DNA of 64,000 bases from Chaetoderma sp. LZ-2023a. Taxonomy: Eukaryota; Mollusca; Caudofoveata; Chaetodermatida; Chaetodermatidae. Below are positions 46,107-58,167 of this stretch, piece after piece. Position 1 is the first letter of the stretch. The number at the start of each line of letters is the position of its first letter. Under the pieces are notes generated by a model. It did no database searches. It was not told where the DNA came from and was given only the letters and a program-made list of their open reading frames with translations. The DNA is taken from NCBI GenBank assembly GCA_034401795.1, contig CM067367.1, positions 34,634,880 through 34,698,879 on the forward strand. Direction: 5' to 3'. The position numbers and the translations under genes were made by a program.

Positions 46107-47985
46107 ATGTCAAAGAAAGTGAAATTGACATCTGATCCCACAGTGGATTTAGCACACACGAACTGGTCCCTGTGTGTTATTTGCCAGCAGTCCACAACGG
46201 AGCATCTCATAGATCCATGTAGTAACACAAATCGTGACAATGTGATTACGAGTTATCGGTCATTAGCTGATAACCTTGATAGGCTACAGCAACTCCATGC
46301 CCTTCCACCATACCTGGATCTATGTAGGTTGAATGATGGATCTGGAAACCCATTTTTAGATGACAGTTTTGACTTAGTGTCTCTAGATACCAAAGTCATT
46401 ATGGCCGAGTCTGTAGTGAATGCGATCCGAACAACAGAAGAACTAGGCATCAGACAGTACCACGCATTCGTCGCAGATCGACTATCTGTATCATCAAAAT
46501 CGGTATATGACCAAATCAAAACAGAGGAAGAGTACCAGAACCAACAATAAGCTTGTTGCAATGAAGAGAGATGCACAGTTATTCTCTAGACTGTACATTT
46601 CCTGCCAATCCAGAGACGGAGACCTTGATTCATTCTTTGAGCATGAGAATCATCCATGGCTCCCATCACTTGCTGAGAGCAACACAATGCGCCAAGGAAG
46701 AAAATCAGATCTGATGGGATGTTTGGAAGCATTAGTAGCTCGTGCAGCTGATTGTCCAGAGGTTGAAGTGAAGCTCATTGACGGAGCAGCTATGATGCAT
46801 AATCTAGAACCCACGAAATCAAACGTGGTTGTGAACACATTTGGAGATTTTGCAGAGCACTTCTTCCTCCCACACATTGCTAGACAACTACAGACGGTTA
46901 AAAGATTGGATGTTGTATGGGACGTGTATAAGGCGGGAAGCTTGAAGACACACGCTAGAGAATTACGGGGACATGCTGAAGCTCTTCGTGTTGCATCGAG
47001 TACAAGACTCCATCAAAATTGGAAAACTTTCCTACGAGTTGATGCAAACAAAACAGGCCTCTTCACCGTTCTCGCACATACATTGGAATCATTCGAGCTA
47101 CCAGAAGGAAAGATACGCGTCACAACATGTGAGGAAAACGTGCTGATGAGGCCAGAGCATGACGTCTCACAACTCGCGCCATGCATGTAAGATAAAGCAG
47201 ATGGTAGAATGTTGCTCCACGCCTTCCATGCATATCACCAAGGTTATCGAACAATAATGATTCTTGCTACAGATACAGACGTCGTAATCCTAGCCATATG
47301 GACAGCAAACTTTCTTCGTGGGTGTGATCTCTTGGTCGCATTTGGCCATGGGAAGACCTTCCGCTATGTATCAGCTCATGGCATTGCAACAGTTTTGGGT
47401 TCAGAAGCGTCACAAGGACTGCTATTTATGCATGCTTTCTCCAGGTGTGACACTGTGTCTGCATTTTGTGGGATTGGCAAGAAGACAGCATGGGAAGTTT
47501 GGAGGACTTCAGATCTATTCAAGTCACTATGTAGGAGACTGTCTGATGCCCCGGTGTCTCTGTGTGACAATGACATGGAAACGCTGGAGAGGTTTGTTGT
47601 ACTACTGTACAAACGCACATCACCATTTTCAAAGGTTAATGAGGCACGAAAACGGCTTTTCGCTTTTGGCAACAGGCAGCTAGAAAACATTCCTCCGACA
47701 AGTGCAGCTCTGCTGCAACACACCAAACGTGCTGTGTTCCAGGCAGGTCATCTTTGGGGCCAACCGCTCCACGCAAATGCAAAAACGCCATCGCCAGCTG
47801 ACTGGGGTTGGGTCAGAGATGGAGACACTTGGTCACCACAATGGAGTTTGCTTGCAGACGCATCTAATGCATGCCGGGAACTCGTAAAATGTCCTTGCAA
47901 AAGTAATTGCACTGGCAGATGCAAATGCCATAAATCCAACTTATCTTGTACACAGTTGTGCTCATGCGGTGCACAGTCCGTGTGA
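46107..47985 (+). pseudogene. Transposon nuclease gene C, near-intact (one frameshift, one stop)
   Basis: Three overlapping frames form one protein of about 620 residues. Frame 46107-46550 (MSKKVKLTSDPTVDLAHTNW, with a CVICQ..C zinc-finger-like start) passes with a +1 shift near 46507-46550 into 46507-47190 (LFSRLYISCQSRDGDLDSFF, VDVVWDVYKAGSLKTHAREL-type core). A single TAA at 47188 separates this from 47209-47985, which stays in the same frame. The catalytic core, in order, is ADGRMLLH just after the stop (EADTR in other copies), ILATDTDVVILAI, HAFSRCDTVSAF (GCD in relatives), ERFVVLLYKRTS and LLQHTKRAVFQAGHLWG. It ends in a CXC cluster CPCKSNCTGRCKCHK..CTQLCSCG. The acidic E-A-D, D-x-D and G-x-D spacing resembles the XPG-I/PIN nuclease fold. 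This is the youngest copy in the window. Confidence 0.8.
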
Positions 47986-48224
47986 CGTCTGTGAATCATG
48001 ATTCAACAATCAACAGCATCATGTATAGCCTTGCATACTCTAATAGGATAATTGAACGTATCTATAACGACAATTACTTGGTTCGATATTAAGAAATCAA
48101 GTAATTTAAACTATTTCTAGATGCTATATTGCTTTTGTTCTCAAGAGATGGATCTTTTAGATAACACATCTTAAAGAGCCACCGTCTTTTGACATCAAAC
48201 ACAGGTGGTCGCTATGGAAGGATT

Positions 48225-48503
48225 GATATTTACTTATTTAGAGTATTGTAGTGAGTAGAAGTATAACGATTGACCCATGAAACCCCTAATTTGACATTAA
48301 TCCCATCTCTCTACTCCGTCTAGAGCTTGAGTAATGCGAATTTTCCGCTGGGAAGGCGGCCATTTTGAATCCGCCATTTTGAATGGGATCCCTTGGTAGA
48401 ATTACGTGGCACCGCATCTAATGATGATCAGGATACCTTAAACCACCTATATGCCAAATTTCATGCTTTCTGCCAGAATGGAACATCTTTTTCACATATC
48501 TGC
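48225..48503 (-). repeat. Right TIR of the 3.1-kb transposon
   Basis: Inverted match to 45391-45682. The outer end ACATATCTGC lies at 48494-48503. Confidence 0.85.
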
Positions 48504-51409
48504 ACTAATAACTGCCATAGGTTACCAACATAGCCTACTAGACTAGATTGCCTAATCTACTCGCTTGCTTATGCGCGTAGCCTGTCATTGCCTACTGGCC
48601 TACCTAGTGGTCTAACTAACTGACAGGTTTAGCATACTATATGACTGGCTAAACATCATATCCCGATCTGGCCTACTGGCCTAGACTATCGAGCTAACCT
48701 AATCGCATAGCCTTCTAGCATACTGGATAGCGCCAACTCACTTACTAGCCTAGCCTAGTGGTCTAGCCTATTTACCAAATCTAGCTTACTGGCATAACCT
48801 TCTAACCTACCGGCCTATCCGTCTACTGACATATGCTATAATGCTAATTAAATACCTTGGTATAGTGTATTATGGCAACCTACTTAGCCTAGCCTTCTTG
48901 CCTAATGGCTTATCTAGTCTACTATCCTGGCCTGGCCTCCCGGCCTACATGTTAATATAGTTTAGTTGTCTAACATACACCTATACTCTGCTAGACCGGT
49001 CTGGGCTATTGGCTTATCATAATAATAGCATAACACACTGACATAGCATACCAGTATCACAGAGTGGAGATTACATAGATATAACCTGTCTTGAGGGACC
49101 ACCCTATGAAGCACAGACAATTAACCACTATCTAGCAGATATAGATGTATTCTGATGTCTAATATGATGTATAATAATCTGGTATAGGCTAGGGGATTAT
49201 ATAAATATGGCCATATGCCCAAAGCCTAGACAAAGTGCAGTTTTAAGTGACCCGCGAATGTTTTGTCAAGTAATCACTATAATGTTGAAGCCTAATTTTA
49301 ATAATTTTCTATATCTATTATGGATATTGAAAACAATATTTTTGAAGTTGTTAGTGTCGAGACAGCACAGTTTACAACAACAACCATTTTCAGAATGAAC
49401 AATTCATAATAATCGCAAGCTCTGAATCTGTGACAAAAATATGTTTCTTGGCATTTATTCAACAATTTTTAAATGTTTGGTAATGCCAACCATCAACCCC
49501 TTCAACCCAATGTAAATAGTGGATTGTAAAATGAGCTTCTATCGATAAATCTTTTCACGTACGCACGCGCACGATCACGAACGCGGTCGCCCGCATGCAC
49601 GCACGCACGCACAAGTTATCGTGAACACGTCAACAGGAAAACTGTATAATTGTGTGGTTTTTCACGATATTCAATGAATTCCATGTAGTCACAAGACCAC
49701 TCAACGTAGCAAGGTTCGGTCACAAGAACACGGAACTTAGAGGAATAGGTATGAAGTAACCGTCTTTGCTTAATATTTAATTTATATAGTCAATGTCAGT
49801 GTTAAATTCTATGTTTGTTAGAAGTTCAGTTTACCATTGTGCAAGTGAAACTTATTTATCTAGTATTTAAATGTTTAACTAAAGTTTATCTTTAACAAGT
49901 AAGTCTGAGCAAGTAAAAGTTGAATATCATTTAGAGAACTCTTCCGTGTTATCAAGTAATTATTGCGTGATTCATCAATAAGAGAACTACCCACCCACTT
50001 CATCCACCATCAGATATCACGCCTGTCAATAGAACTGGCGTGAAATTTGTGTCCATAGACTGTCCAGCTATCCAGCTCTTGTCATACATTAGCTGAGTCA
50101 CAACTGCGGCTTCAGTTGTGGTCAGCCACCTGACCATCTAGCGTATCTAAACGTGATAAATAGGACCTAACCACACGTCGAACAAACCATGTTTTACTAG
50201 CTTGGTCTAGTCTACTGGCCTAGCATATTAGCCTGGTCTAGTACATTAGCCTGGCTTGGTCTACACGCCAACTGATCTAGCATGGTAGCCTGGCCTAGCC
50301 CATAGTATTCTCCAGCCCGCCACGCACCGGTCCACACCTGCCCGCCCTGTCCACGTGTGTGCATGTGTGCACGCGAGCTTGGATACTTCGGGTGGGTACT
50401 TGGGTTGTGGGTTTGTGTCTATATGTAGGTCTATTTGTATCGGATGTATAATTAAGTACTTGGGCGGTGTAGGTATGTATTACAGCTTGGGTTTGGTATG
50501 CAGGCATTTAGGTTTTTGTGTTGGATGGGTGTATTGAAGTAGGGCAATGGGTAGATATATACTCGGACAATATTTGCATCATCGGTGGATATAACTAACT
50601 TCTACATATGCCGATAGTTTTCGCAATGGTTTACTCATAATGTTAGCTATGGGTGTATGAATAGGTAGTTACGGTGTATTGGAGGGATAACTTTGGGTTA
50701 ATGACATGGATATATGTGTGTGCGTGCCTGCGTGTGTGCGTACGTACGTACGTACGTACGTATGTGCGTGCGTGCGTGCGTACGTGCGTTCGTGCGGTAT
50801 TGCGTGCGTGTGTGGATGGTGGCAGCTATGGGGATAAGGCTACCCATAGCAACATAGCTACCGTAGCCACAGTACATACGTAGCTATCAATACTCATATA
50901 TGTAGCTACATATCCAAGCCCACACAGCTAACCATATCCATAATTTACACTACCCAACTCCTACTGCACCCAAATGATGCTAAACTGCACAGCTATCACT
51001 ATCCTAACAGCTATCATAATTACCCCCAAAATCCAGTTAGCCATACCCTACCCCATAGCCACCCACATAGCAACTATTCCCCCGTACTACGTAGCTAAGC
51101 ATATAGCAACCCATACATGTATTCCCATATCACATAGCTGGTGGATATGTCTTAGGATATGCTAGCAGACTATGCTAGTACGCTAGTACGCTAGCACAAT
51201 AAGCTAGTCAGGAAATGGGATAGACCAGTAGGCTTTAGCATAAGCCAGTATGTTAAGTTTGTAGAGTATGCTAGTTCACTATATAAGCAAGTAAGCCAGT
51301 AAGACAGGCCAGGGCGCCAGACCGGGCTATTATTCGAGGAGAGTAGACTTGTATGTTAGATCAGCAGGCTAGGCTAATAGGTAGGCCAGAATCCTGGCTA
51401 GGCGGGTAG

Positions 51410-51590
51410 CCACGCTACCATATTATAACATAGCTACCTCTACCCATGCAACCATAGCTAGACAATCCCTTATACACATAACAACCCAAAATCATATCTA
51501 CACATACCAATAAACGCGCTACCTCTCATTAACCATACACTACAAAGCCATGCCTATGCATCACCACCACTACCCATAACAATACGTCCA
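51410..51590 (+). repeat. Inverted repeat, left arm
   Basis: ACATAGCTACCTCTACCCATG, CAACCATAGCTAGACAA, CACATAACAACCCAAAATCA and ATCTACACATACCAATA are found in inverted order and orientation at 51795-51995. One arm has a short internal duplication. Confidence 0.85.
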
Positions 51591-51794
51591 CCACTACCTT
51601 AGACTAGCCTACTATCCTAGCCTAATGGTCTACTAAGCTAGGCTACTTAGCTAGCCTACTAGTATAGCCTGCTACCATAGCCTACTAGCATAGCCTGCTA
51701 GGATAACTTACCCTACTAGACTAGCCTAACTTATCCTACTAGCATAGCCTACTAACCGACGGGGCTAGGTAGGATAGTAGGTTATTCTAAGGCA

Positions 51795-51995
51795 GTGCTG
51801 GACACATAGTGGTGGGTGTATGGTTAATGAGGGACTGTGCGTGTATTGGTATGGGCATATATGAGTTGAGGGGCTGTGCGTATATTGGTATGTGTAGATA
51901 TGAGTTTGGGTTGTTATGTGTATATAGGGTTGTCTAGCTATGGTTGCATGGGTAAAGATAGCTATGTTATAACATGGTAGCGTGGATATTGGTGT
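51795..51995 (-). repeat. Inverted repeat, right arm
   Basis: TTGTCTAGCTATGGTTGCATGG and TGTGTAGATATGAGTTTGGG are the complements of the left arm. The loop is about 200 bp of TAGCCTAC-type sequence. Confidence 0.85.
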
Positions 51996-52310
51996 ATGTG
52001 TAAGAGCAATTGGCGTAGGAATAGCGGTAGCGATGGGTATATGGTATCTATGAGTGGGTGGATTGGGTAGCTATGTGTGTATAATTGGTGGGCATGTATA
52101 TGTGTGGTTAAAAGCAGAGGTATCGTATAGTCGCGTTTCGTGTATGGCTAGAGTAGTAATTGGTGTATGTGTAGGGGATAGCGATTAGGGACAGAAATAG
52201 GTGTGTATTGCTATAAATAGGTATTGCTAGGGTAGCTATGGCTTTATTTGTGCGGTATTTATGGGTGTTGAGGTAACATTTCAAAACATGTGCAGCATAC
52301 ATACGCACAT

Positions 52311-52399
52311 ATAGTCATACAAGCACATAGTGGCATACATATAGTCATACAAACACATAGTGGCATACATATAGTCATACAAGCACATAGTGGCATAGG
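52311..52399. repeat. 30-bp tandem repeat, three units
   Basis: ATAGTCATACAAGCACATAG begins at 52311, 52341 and 52371 with one substitution in unit 2. Confidence 0.95.
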
Positions 52400-52481
52400 T
52401 TGTGTCAAAAGACCCCAGATGGCAGTCTTTGTGCGAAGTATCCCTGTACACACATAAAATGTGATTGGCTGATGTAAGATA

Positions 52482-52595
52482 TGAATTTCGATGTCGAGCT
52501 TCGAATTTCGAAATCGAATTTTGAATTTCGAAATCGAATTTTGAATTTCGAAATCGAATTTTGAATTTCGAATTTCGAATGAGCTTCGTACTTTG
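52482..52595 (+). repeat. ~21-bp tandem repeat, copy 2 (inverted relative to 45283-45365)
   Basis: Four units of GAATTTCGAAATCGAATTTT, followed by TTCGAATGAGCTTCGTAC, the complement of the margin at 45270. Confidence 0.85.
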
Positions 52596-52754
52596 TCAGC
52601 TACTTCATTTGCTAGAATTTGAGAGACATTCGAAAGTCTCCGAATATCCGGAATTAGAACAGCTGTTTAAACTGCAAGTCTTCGTCATTTGAAATTTCTC
52701 TAAATAGCTTTGTGTCAACCGTAAACATGTACACCTCAGAATGTTCATGCAAGT

Positions 52755-52945
52755 CATTGATGCACACTGCAAATATGATCTGTTGAACATTCTGAAACTA
52801 ATTACTTTCAAAGTATTCAACAGCATACTTGCATATTACCTTGGAATTTAGATTTTGGAAACACTGCTTTCAAACTTATAAATCAATTTCAGCACGCGTA
52901 AAGTGGGCGGAGATTAGCTAGAAATGAGAGGGGCATAGATTGCAA
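52755..52945. mobile_element. MITE-1 remnant
   Basis: Short hairpin TGTTGAACATTCTGAAACTAA/TTACTTTCAAAGTATTCAACA, then GTGGGCGGAGATTAGCTAG and GGGGCATAGATTG; the middle is lost. Confidence 0.6.
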
Positions 52946-54420
52946 TGGATCCATCTTCCCGTTTGTGAACGCGCTCAGCTATCGACGCGGGATCGATCCC
53001 ACAACTGGTAACAGCACTACCTCGGTTTTGTTGTTATTCATTGAAAGCCTTTTACACTCCTCTCTAAATCACGTAATTTGAGAAGGTCCTTAGACTACAA
53101 GGATATTATTGTGTGAGTATTTGGCGACAATGCTCAAGTTCAATTTTAAGGATAGCTGTTAACGTGTTTCAAGAAACCACTACTTCATACCTGAAAGTCG
53201 AAACTGTAATGTATGACTAATTTTAATCCGAGTTCCCTGACCCCGCCCTATGCCGATGCTGATATACATGGTGAAGTCAGAGAACTCGGACTAGACTAAC
53301 AGACCTTTCCCACATTAGCATATTTTGGGGCAATACCTTGCCAAATGCATTGAGCATACCACTTCTGGCTGGTAAGGGCGATAGCCGACGCACGAACAGC
53401 ATTACTTTACCATGGGAATCCAATACAATGCGCTTTAAGCAGCTTATATGAAGAACTAATTTCATAATATTATTGAAGTCATACATCAATGGAAAGCTAA
53501 GCCGATTTTCTATTCATTCCTGTATTCGTTTTTATAGTTTTGTAAAATTTAATACAGTTGATTGTGATTTTAAAATAGCCCCTATTGTCCACTTGATTTA
53601 ATGAATCTCGGTATAATGGTGTATTTTATATATGCAAATAACCCAGTGAAAATTTTACAAAGATATAAAAAATAATGCATTAATGTTTAGACAATTGATT
53701 GCTCTTTCCAATGATGTATGACTTAAATAATATAGTGATTTTAGTTTATCATAGGACCTGTTTAAACTGCGGTGTATTTTAGTGCTATAGTAACTCAATG
53801 CGGGTCAGCTGTTTGTAGGCGGTGTTACCAGCCAATAGTACAGCGCTGAACGTTGATTAAGGGGAATCATGGGGGAATCCCGGCGCAATGACGTCAATGT
53901 GGGAAAGGTGTATTTAGGCTATATTGCCAATTAGACCCAAGAAAGGTCCACTTCAAAACATACTGGAAGAACATAAACAGTCAAATTTGAAGGTAGCTTA
54001 CGTTTCCTTCTTGTGGGATTTACGTTTGTGTTTTATTGGCAATTAGCCAGCCCAGCATCGAACGCGCCTTTCGTAAATTCAGTATTTGTCTCAAGTTACA
54101 CTAAGCGAAGTGGTTCAGCATGTGTACATTCGATGCAACATGTGCGTAGTGTGTTTGTCTACAAACGTTTGTTCACAAATCGCGGACGAACGCACGCGCA
54201 TGCACAAACAGACTGTGTTGGTAAAATGTGTATGCATTTTTGCACGCATGTTTACATTTAATGACAGTTATTGTCGGCCAACGTAGAACGAGTTTAAACC
54301 CCGTATAATGGTATCATAGCTCCAAATCGTCCAAGCTTGGATAATTGCCCATACATTAACTGTTACTAGGTCAAAGTCACTTTTCAAAGCAGTTCTAAGG
54401 ACTGTTCAATACTTTGATGG
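52946..54420. other. No gene recognised; one short inverted repeat
   Basis: CCGAGTTCCCTGAC (53229) and GTCAGAGAACTCGG (53276) could pair. Short frames at 54013-54286 have no motif. Confidence 0.5.
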
Positions 54421-54422
54421 TT

Positions 54423-54495
54423 TTTTACACTTATTTGACTGGAAGCTCTTGCTGCCAGCTTCCAGCCAAATAAGTGTTACATTATTCAATATATT
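54423..54495. repeat. Hairpin related to the MITE-1 core
   Basis: CACTTATTTGACTGGAAGCT..AGCTTCCAGCCAAATAAGTG with a CTTGCTGCC centre. Confidence 0.65.
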
Positions 54496-54750
54496 ATTCT
54501 ATACATACTGAAACACTTGCCGTACAAATTGTTAAGCAGTATATCGCTGAAATTGCGCACCGCCACATAGGGCTAGTTCCTGTTGTGCAAGTTGACTAGT
54601 GTGGCTTTACGCGTATCGACCACGTAATCGATTTATTATGGATTTTGGTCATGAACCATTGACTAGGAACTATTGACCTCAAACAGGTTTGTACTATGAA
54701 ATGTCAAAGTTTGGTGTAAACATTTTTTGCTCTCACTTTGACAACTTAAC

Positions 54751-54751
<1 letters not shown>

Positions 54752-54810
<59 letters not shown>

Positions 54811-54939
54811 ACCAGCCAACCAGCCAACCAGACAGACAGACAGACAGACGGACGGACGGACGGACGGACGGCCGGACGGACGGACGGACGGACGGACGGA
54901 CGGACGGACGGACGGACGGACGGACGGACAGACAGACAT

Positions 54940-54981
<42 letters not shown>

Positions 54982-55112
54982 GGACGGACGGACGGACGGA
55001 CGGACGGACGGACGGACGGACGGACGGACGGACGGACGGACGGACGGGCGGGCGGGCGGGCGGGCGGGCGGGCGGGCGGGCGGGCGGGCGGGCGGACGGA
55101 CGGACGGACAGC
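54752..55112. repeat. Blocked tetranucleotide satellite CCAG > GACA > GACG > GACA > GACG > GGCG
   Basis: CCAG units to 54825, GACA to 54848, GACG to 54927, GACA to 54980, GACG to about 55045, GGCG to 55093, GACG to 55109. One point change separates successive blocks. All frames are open because the period is four. Confidence 0.97.
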
Positions 55113-55350
55113 TGTAAAAGCGTATTTCGGGCTATATCTAAAAAAACCAATGATCCGATTTTACAACGAAGGAACTTGCAAGAGGATTTCGAGACTTTGG
55201 CCCTGATGCGGATAAAAAAAACCTCGGATCCGGATCGGATCAAATTCTGGATCTGTGGATAACTCCGAAACTTCCGGTCCGATTTGGCTCAAATTTTAGC
55301 CCTGGGATTGGTGTGGGTGTATATTCTAAAAATCCCGAACCCTTGTTTTT
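55113..55350 (-). repeat. Dispersed element, copy 3 (inverted), with satellite tail
   Basis: On the minus strand it carries GGCTAAAATTTGAGCCAAAT, GGATCCGAGG, CAAAGTCTCG and CTTCCTTCGTTGTAAAATCG, then runs into the (CCGT)n satellite. This is the same order as 35749-35945. Confidence 0.7.
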
Positions 55351-55987
55351 AAAACATCTACCATTATAATATAGGACATTGGTTCACCATCGGTCAAAAA
55401 CGTTGCATTTAAAATTTCAGCAAAGTTCATCGCGAAAATTATTGATAATTTAATTTGGCTAACTTTCAGAAACTAGACTATAGGCCCCCTAGTCATCAGC
55501 ATCGATGACGCAGACGACAGTTTACAATGCTCAACTAAGCTCATATATCAAATAGCTCTATGGTTGCCGTTACCTCACCGGATATTATCTTGGTATAAGT
55601 ATACAGAAAATACAATATTTAAGTTGGCGCTATGTCACGTAGATCATGCAATACCTAACCTATCTATGTCTACCTGGGTATCCGGTTGTACAATGTATTC
55701 GTGACGGAATGTTGTTATGTGATATTTACCCGCGGTGATGTTCAATTGTAGTATTAACTATGTTAATACAAGAAGTAAATCTATTTTATTTCTACGCACA
55801 CGTATTCGCCATGCGACATGTTAGAGCACGTGTGGTTTCGATTCAAATAAACGCATTCTGTTGATACCATTTGAGAGCATTTCAGCGACATATTATAAAA
55901 TGTTACCTAAATTCGTCAACATTAAGGTCTAACCATTTAAATGTGCATAATCATACCAAAAATGCTTGAAAATAACATAGTACAAAT
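55351..55987. other. No feature recognised
   Basis: No gene or named repeat seen. Confidence 0.5.
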
Positions 55988-56124
55988 TTAAGGCCTGATT
56001 TATAAGTCGAACTTCTCTTGTGCCGTACCAGCTAAATCTGCATGAAAATGGGTCCACTATATAAATCAACCGGTCGTCATTAGCGGGGCGCGACAGAAAG
56101 TTCGACTTATAAAACGGGCCTTAG
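55988..56124. mobile_element. MITE-3, 137 bp with 26-bp TIRs
   Basis: TAAGGCCTGATTTATAAGTC GAACTT at the left and its near-complement AAGTTCGACTTATAAAACGG GCCTTA at the right, two mismatches. No coding. No second copy seen in the window. Confidence 0.75.
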
Positions 56125-56482
56125 ACGCTGAAATCATTTGCCTAGATGTAAGGAAACGAAACAAATCTTAACGTATGATGTTTTCATTACGTATAAATTA
56201 TTATAATGTCTTAAGTTGTGAACTTGAATTAGAGGCACGAGTTTAATTATATTAATTTCTCGGGAATGAAACCATCATATCTTAAGATATATGTCGTTTC
56301 ATTACATCGAGGTACACAATTTAAGCCTATAAAAATAACCAATTTAAAAAAAATTTAATTTCAAGCATTTTAGTGTAAATATGAACCATTAAATCATTTA
56401 ATCAGGAATTTTAATTTCAAGAAAATCATATAGGTAGCCTGTTCAATATTTTGAAGCTAATTTAACAGGAACCTGTTGCTGG

Positions 56483-56872
56483 AATGGACATTTCCAGTTT
56501 ATCCATCCATTATTGACGTCATAATCAACTACGTAACGTGTAGGACGACGTTATAATCAACGACGTCGTGAATGACTTAGATAAGTACGTCACGAACGCA
56601 TAATTGGCGATTGACTAATCGTTGTTGTATGTCTTTACTATATAATAAAGATGATATTGAATATTTTGAAACTAATTTGACTGGGCGCTGCCATAGGCAG
56701 AAACAGCACCCAGTCAAATTTGTTTCGAAATATTCAATAGCTTACCTGTATATTTTTCTGGAAATTGATAGTCAGGGAGTTCAGGGATCTATCGATTCCA
56801 ACACGTATGAGCGAGGTGTGTGTGGAGCTTAGCTAGAGATGGGCGGAGCATAGCTAAAACGGGAAGGATCCA
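56483..56872 (-). mobile_element. MITE-1 copy (reverse), near complete
   Basis: It runs from GGACATTTCCAGTTTATCCA to GCATAGCTAAAACGGGAAGG. Hairpin at 56655-56745, shortened loop. A decayed single arm lies just upstream (56440-56480). Confidence 0.9.
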
Positions 56873-57369
56873 TATTGTTCCACTGTGCTTCTGAAAGATT
56901 AGGGTGCTAATTAGCGCGGCAGGTAAGTGAATATTTCCAGAGGATTTTTCAAAATGTAATACATTGCGCCAACATTGGCAAGGAGATTCCACCCGGGCTA
57001 TTTTCTTAAAATTTTCCGTTAGCAACCTAAAATTAAAAAATGACCGGCATTTTCCAAGAAAATGCTTTTGTCACTGTATAACTTGACAAAATCGTCCGAT
57101 CTGAAAGATCTCGGTATCAAATCACATATTGTTGCTCATGGAGAAACTAAATTTACAACCGTAAACTCTCTTAGAAGCTTCCGTTTACCATTTATAACAC
57201 CTTGTGTGAAAAATATATGCATCTTACTAATAATTAACCTGCATAGTTGCAGTACTGCATCATGGTGTATACGTGGAAGGAACAAAGTGGATGCCATGGC
57301 ACACACTCTGAGAGGGGCAGAATCCGCTTCCATGAATTCACCAAGGGGTAGAAATGGAAGTGGAAAGCA

Positions 57370-57590
57370 CGTTCTTAACATTTTAACACATCAGCCCAAA
57401 TCGGCTTCTGCAGTGGTCTTGAGAACTGTCCATTTGCAGACCAAGAGAAGACTATTTTTTAAACCGAGCCAGTCGTTCCAGTGGTAAATTTTCAAAAATA
57501 GTCTTCTCGTGGTCTGCAAATATTCATTTTCTATGAGAAATTTCTAATTTTCTTGAACAAATTCGAGGGTTAACCGGTTAAGAAGAGCAC
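57370..57590. mobile_element. MITE-2 copy with partly deleted stem
   Basis: Left margin CAGCCCAAATCGGCTTCTGC, GTCCATTTGCAGACCAAGAG, a shortened centre AACCGAGCCAGTCGTTCC, the right arm and the margin AATTCGAGGGTTAACCGG. It ends just before pseudogene D. Confidence 0.8.
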
Positions 57591-58167
57591 GATGGATTTC
57601 TTTCAACACGTACCAGTTCCTGGTGATCCAAAACAGAAGGTGCTGATGAAAGATTGCAAACTCTTCTGCAAGCTTTTCGTCTCATTCTAAACCAGAGAGT
57701 GTGACCTACAAGAGTTTTAGGCATGAGAAGCCGTCATTTTCTGCTGCACTGAGTGACAGTGGAAAGCTTCGCACCTACCAAATGTCTTAGCTTGGTAACA
57801 TTCTTTAGGTTAGTGGTAAAAACACTTAACCAAACGTTGATGGCATCATCATTGAAGGTTCGGCTTTGGTGAACACTCTGCCACAACGAACCTCAGCAAC
57901 TCATACTCTGCTAGGTACAAGGGAACTGATATTACATTTCAGGCTGAAACAGGGTCAAAGCGAGGACAGGGAGCCAGGCACATTGTAACAGGCACGTGCA
58001 AAATTCCAGCAAACTGGTGAAACTTCTTGAAAGACCATGACAACAAAAAGTTAGCTATTCCAATAGCTGACAGGATTGCGGAGAGATATGTACACCAGAC
58101 GCTATGATCGTGACCAAGAAAGACGCTGCAGTCTGTAACCAAGCGATTTCATCGCTACTAGAAGAAT

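Larger units (their letters stand above)
45391..48503 (+). mobile_element. 3.1-kb DNA transposon with ~290-bp TIRs carrying nuclease gene C (Academ-like)
   Basis: 45391-45682 and 48225-48503 are inverted repeats: GCGGATATGT.. against ..ACATATCTGC at the ends, with long shared blocks such as TTCTGGCAGAAAGCATGA, TAGATGCGGTGCCAC, ATTCAAAATGGCGGATTCAA and GCCGCCTTCCCAGCGGAAAA. Between them is one decayed gene (46107-47985). Long TIRs plus an XPG/PIN-like nuclease with a CXC tail suggest the Academ superfamily; this is an inference. A (TTA)n(GTT)n(GTC)n run lies at 45700-45784. Exact end bases and target duplication are unresolved. Confidence 0.7.
48530..52260. repeat. Low-complexity tract of CTAGCCTAC/TAGCTATG-type words
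   Basis: Blocks rich in TAGCCTACTxGCCTAG-like words occur at 48536-48980, 50195-50300, 51170-51420 and 51600-51790. Others at 50860-51160 and 51420-52250 hold ACATAGCTAxCxATAxCC or its complement. Strand preference flips along the tract. 49000-49550 and 49620-50190 are ordinary AT-rich sequence with no gene. 49557-49612 is ACGC-rich and 50715-50800 is GTAC/TGCG-rich. Confidence 0.6.

Noticed and set aside
51600-51790. Regularly spaced short repeats suggesting a CRISPR array
   Set aside because: The words are degenerate, unevenly spaced and in metazoan DNA; no constant repeat with unique spacers.
52940-53040. Possible tRNA-like segment around GCTCAGC..GGGATCGATCCC
   Set aside because: No consistent cloverleaf or acceptor stem could be drawn.
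54689-55243. Open frames of Arg-Thr-Asp-Gly or Pro-Ser-Val-Arg repeats
   Set aside because: Tetranucleotide satellite; same artefact.
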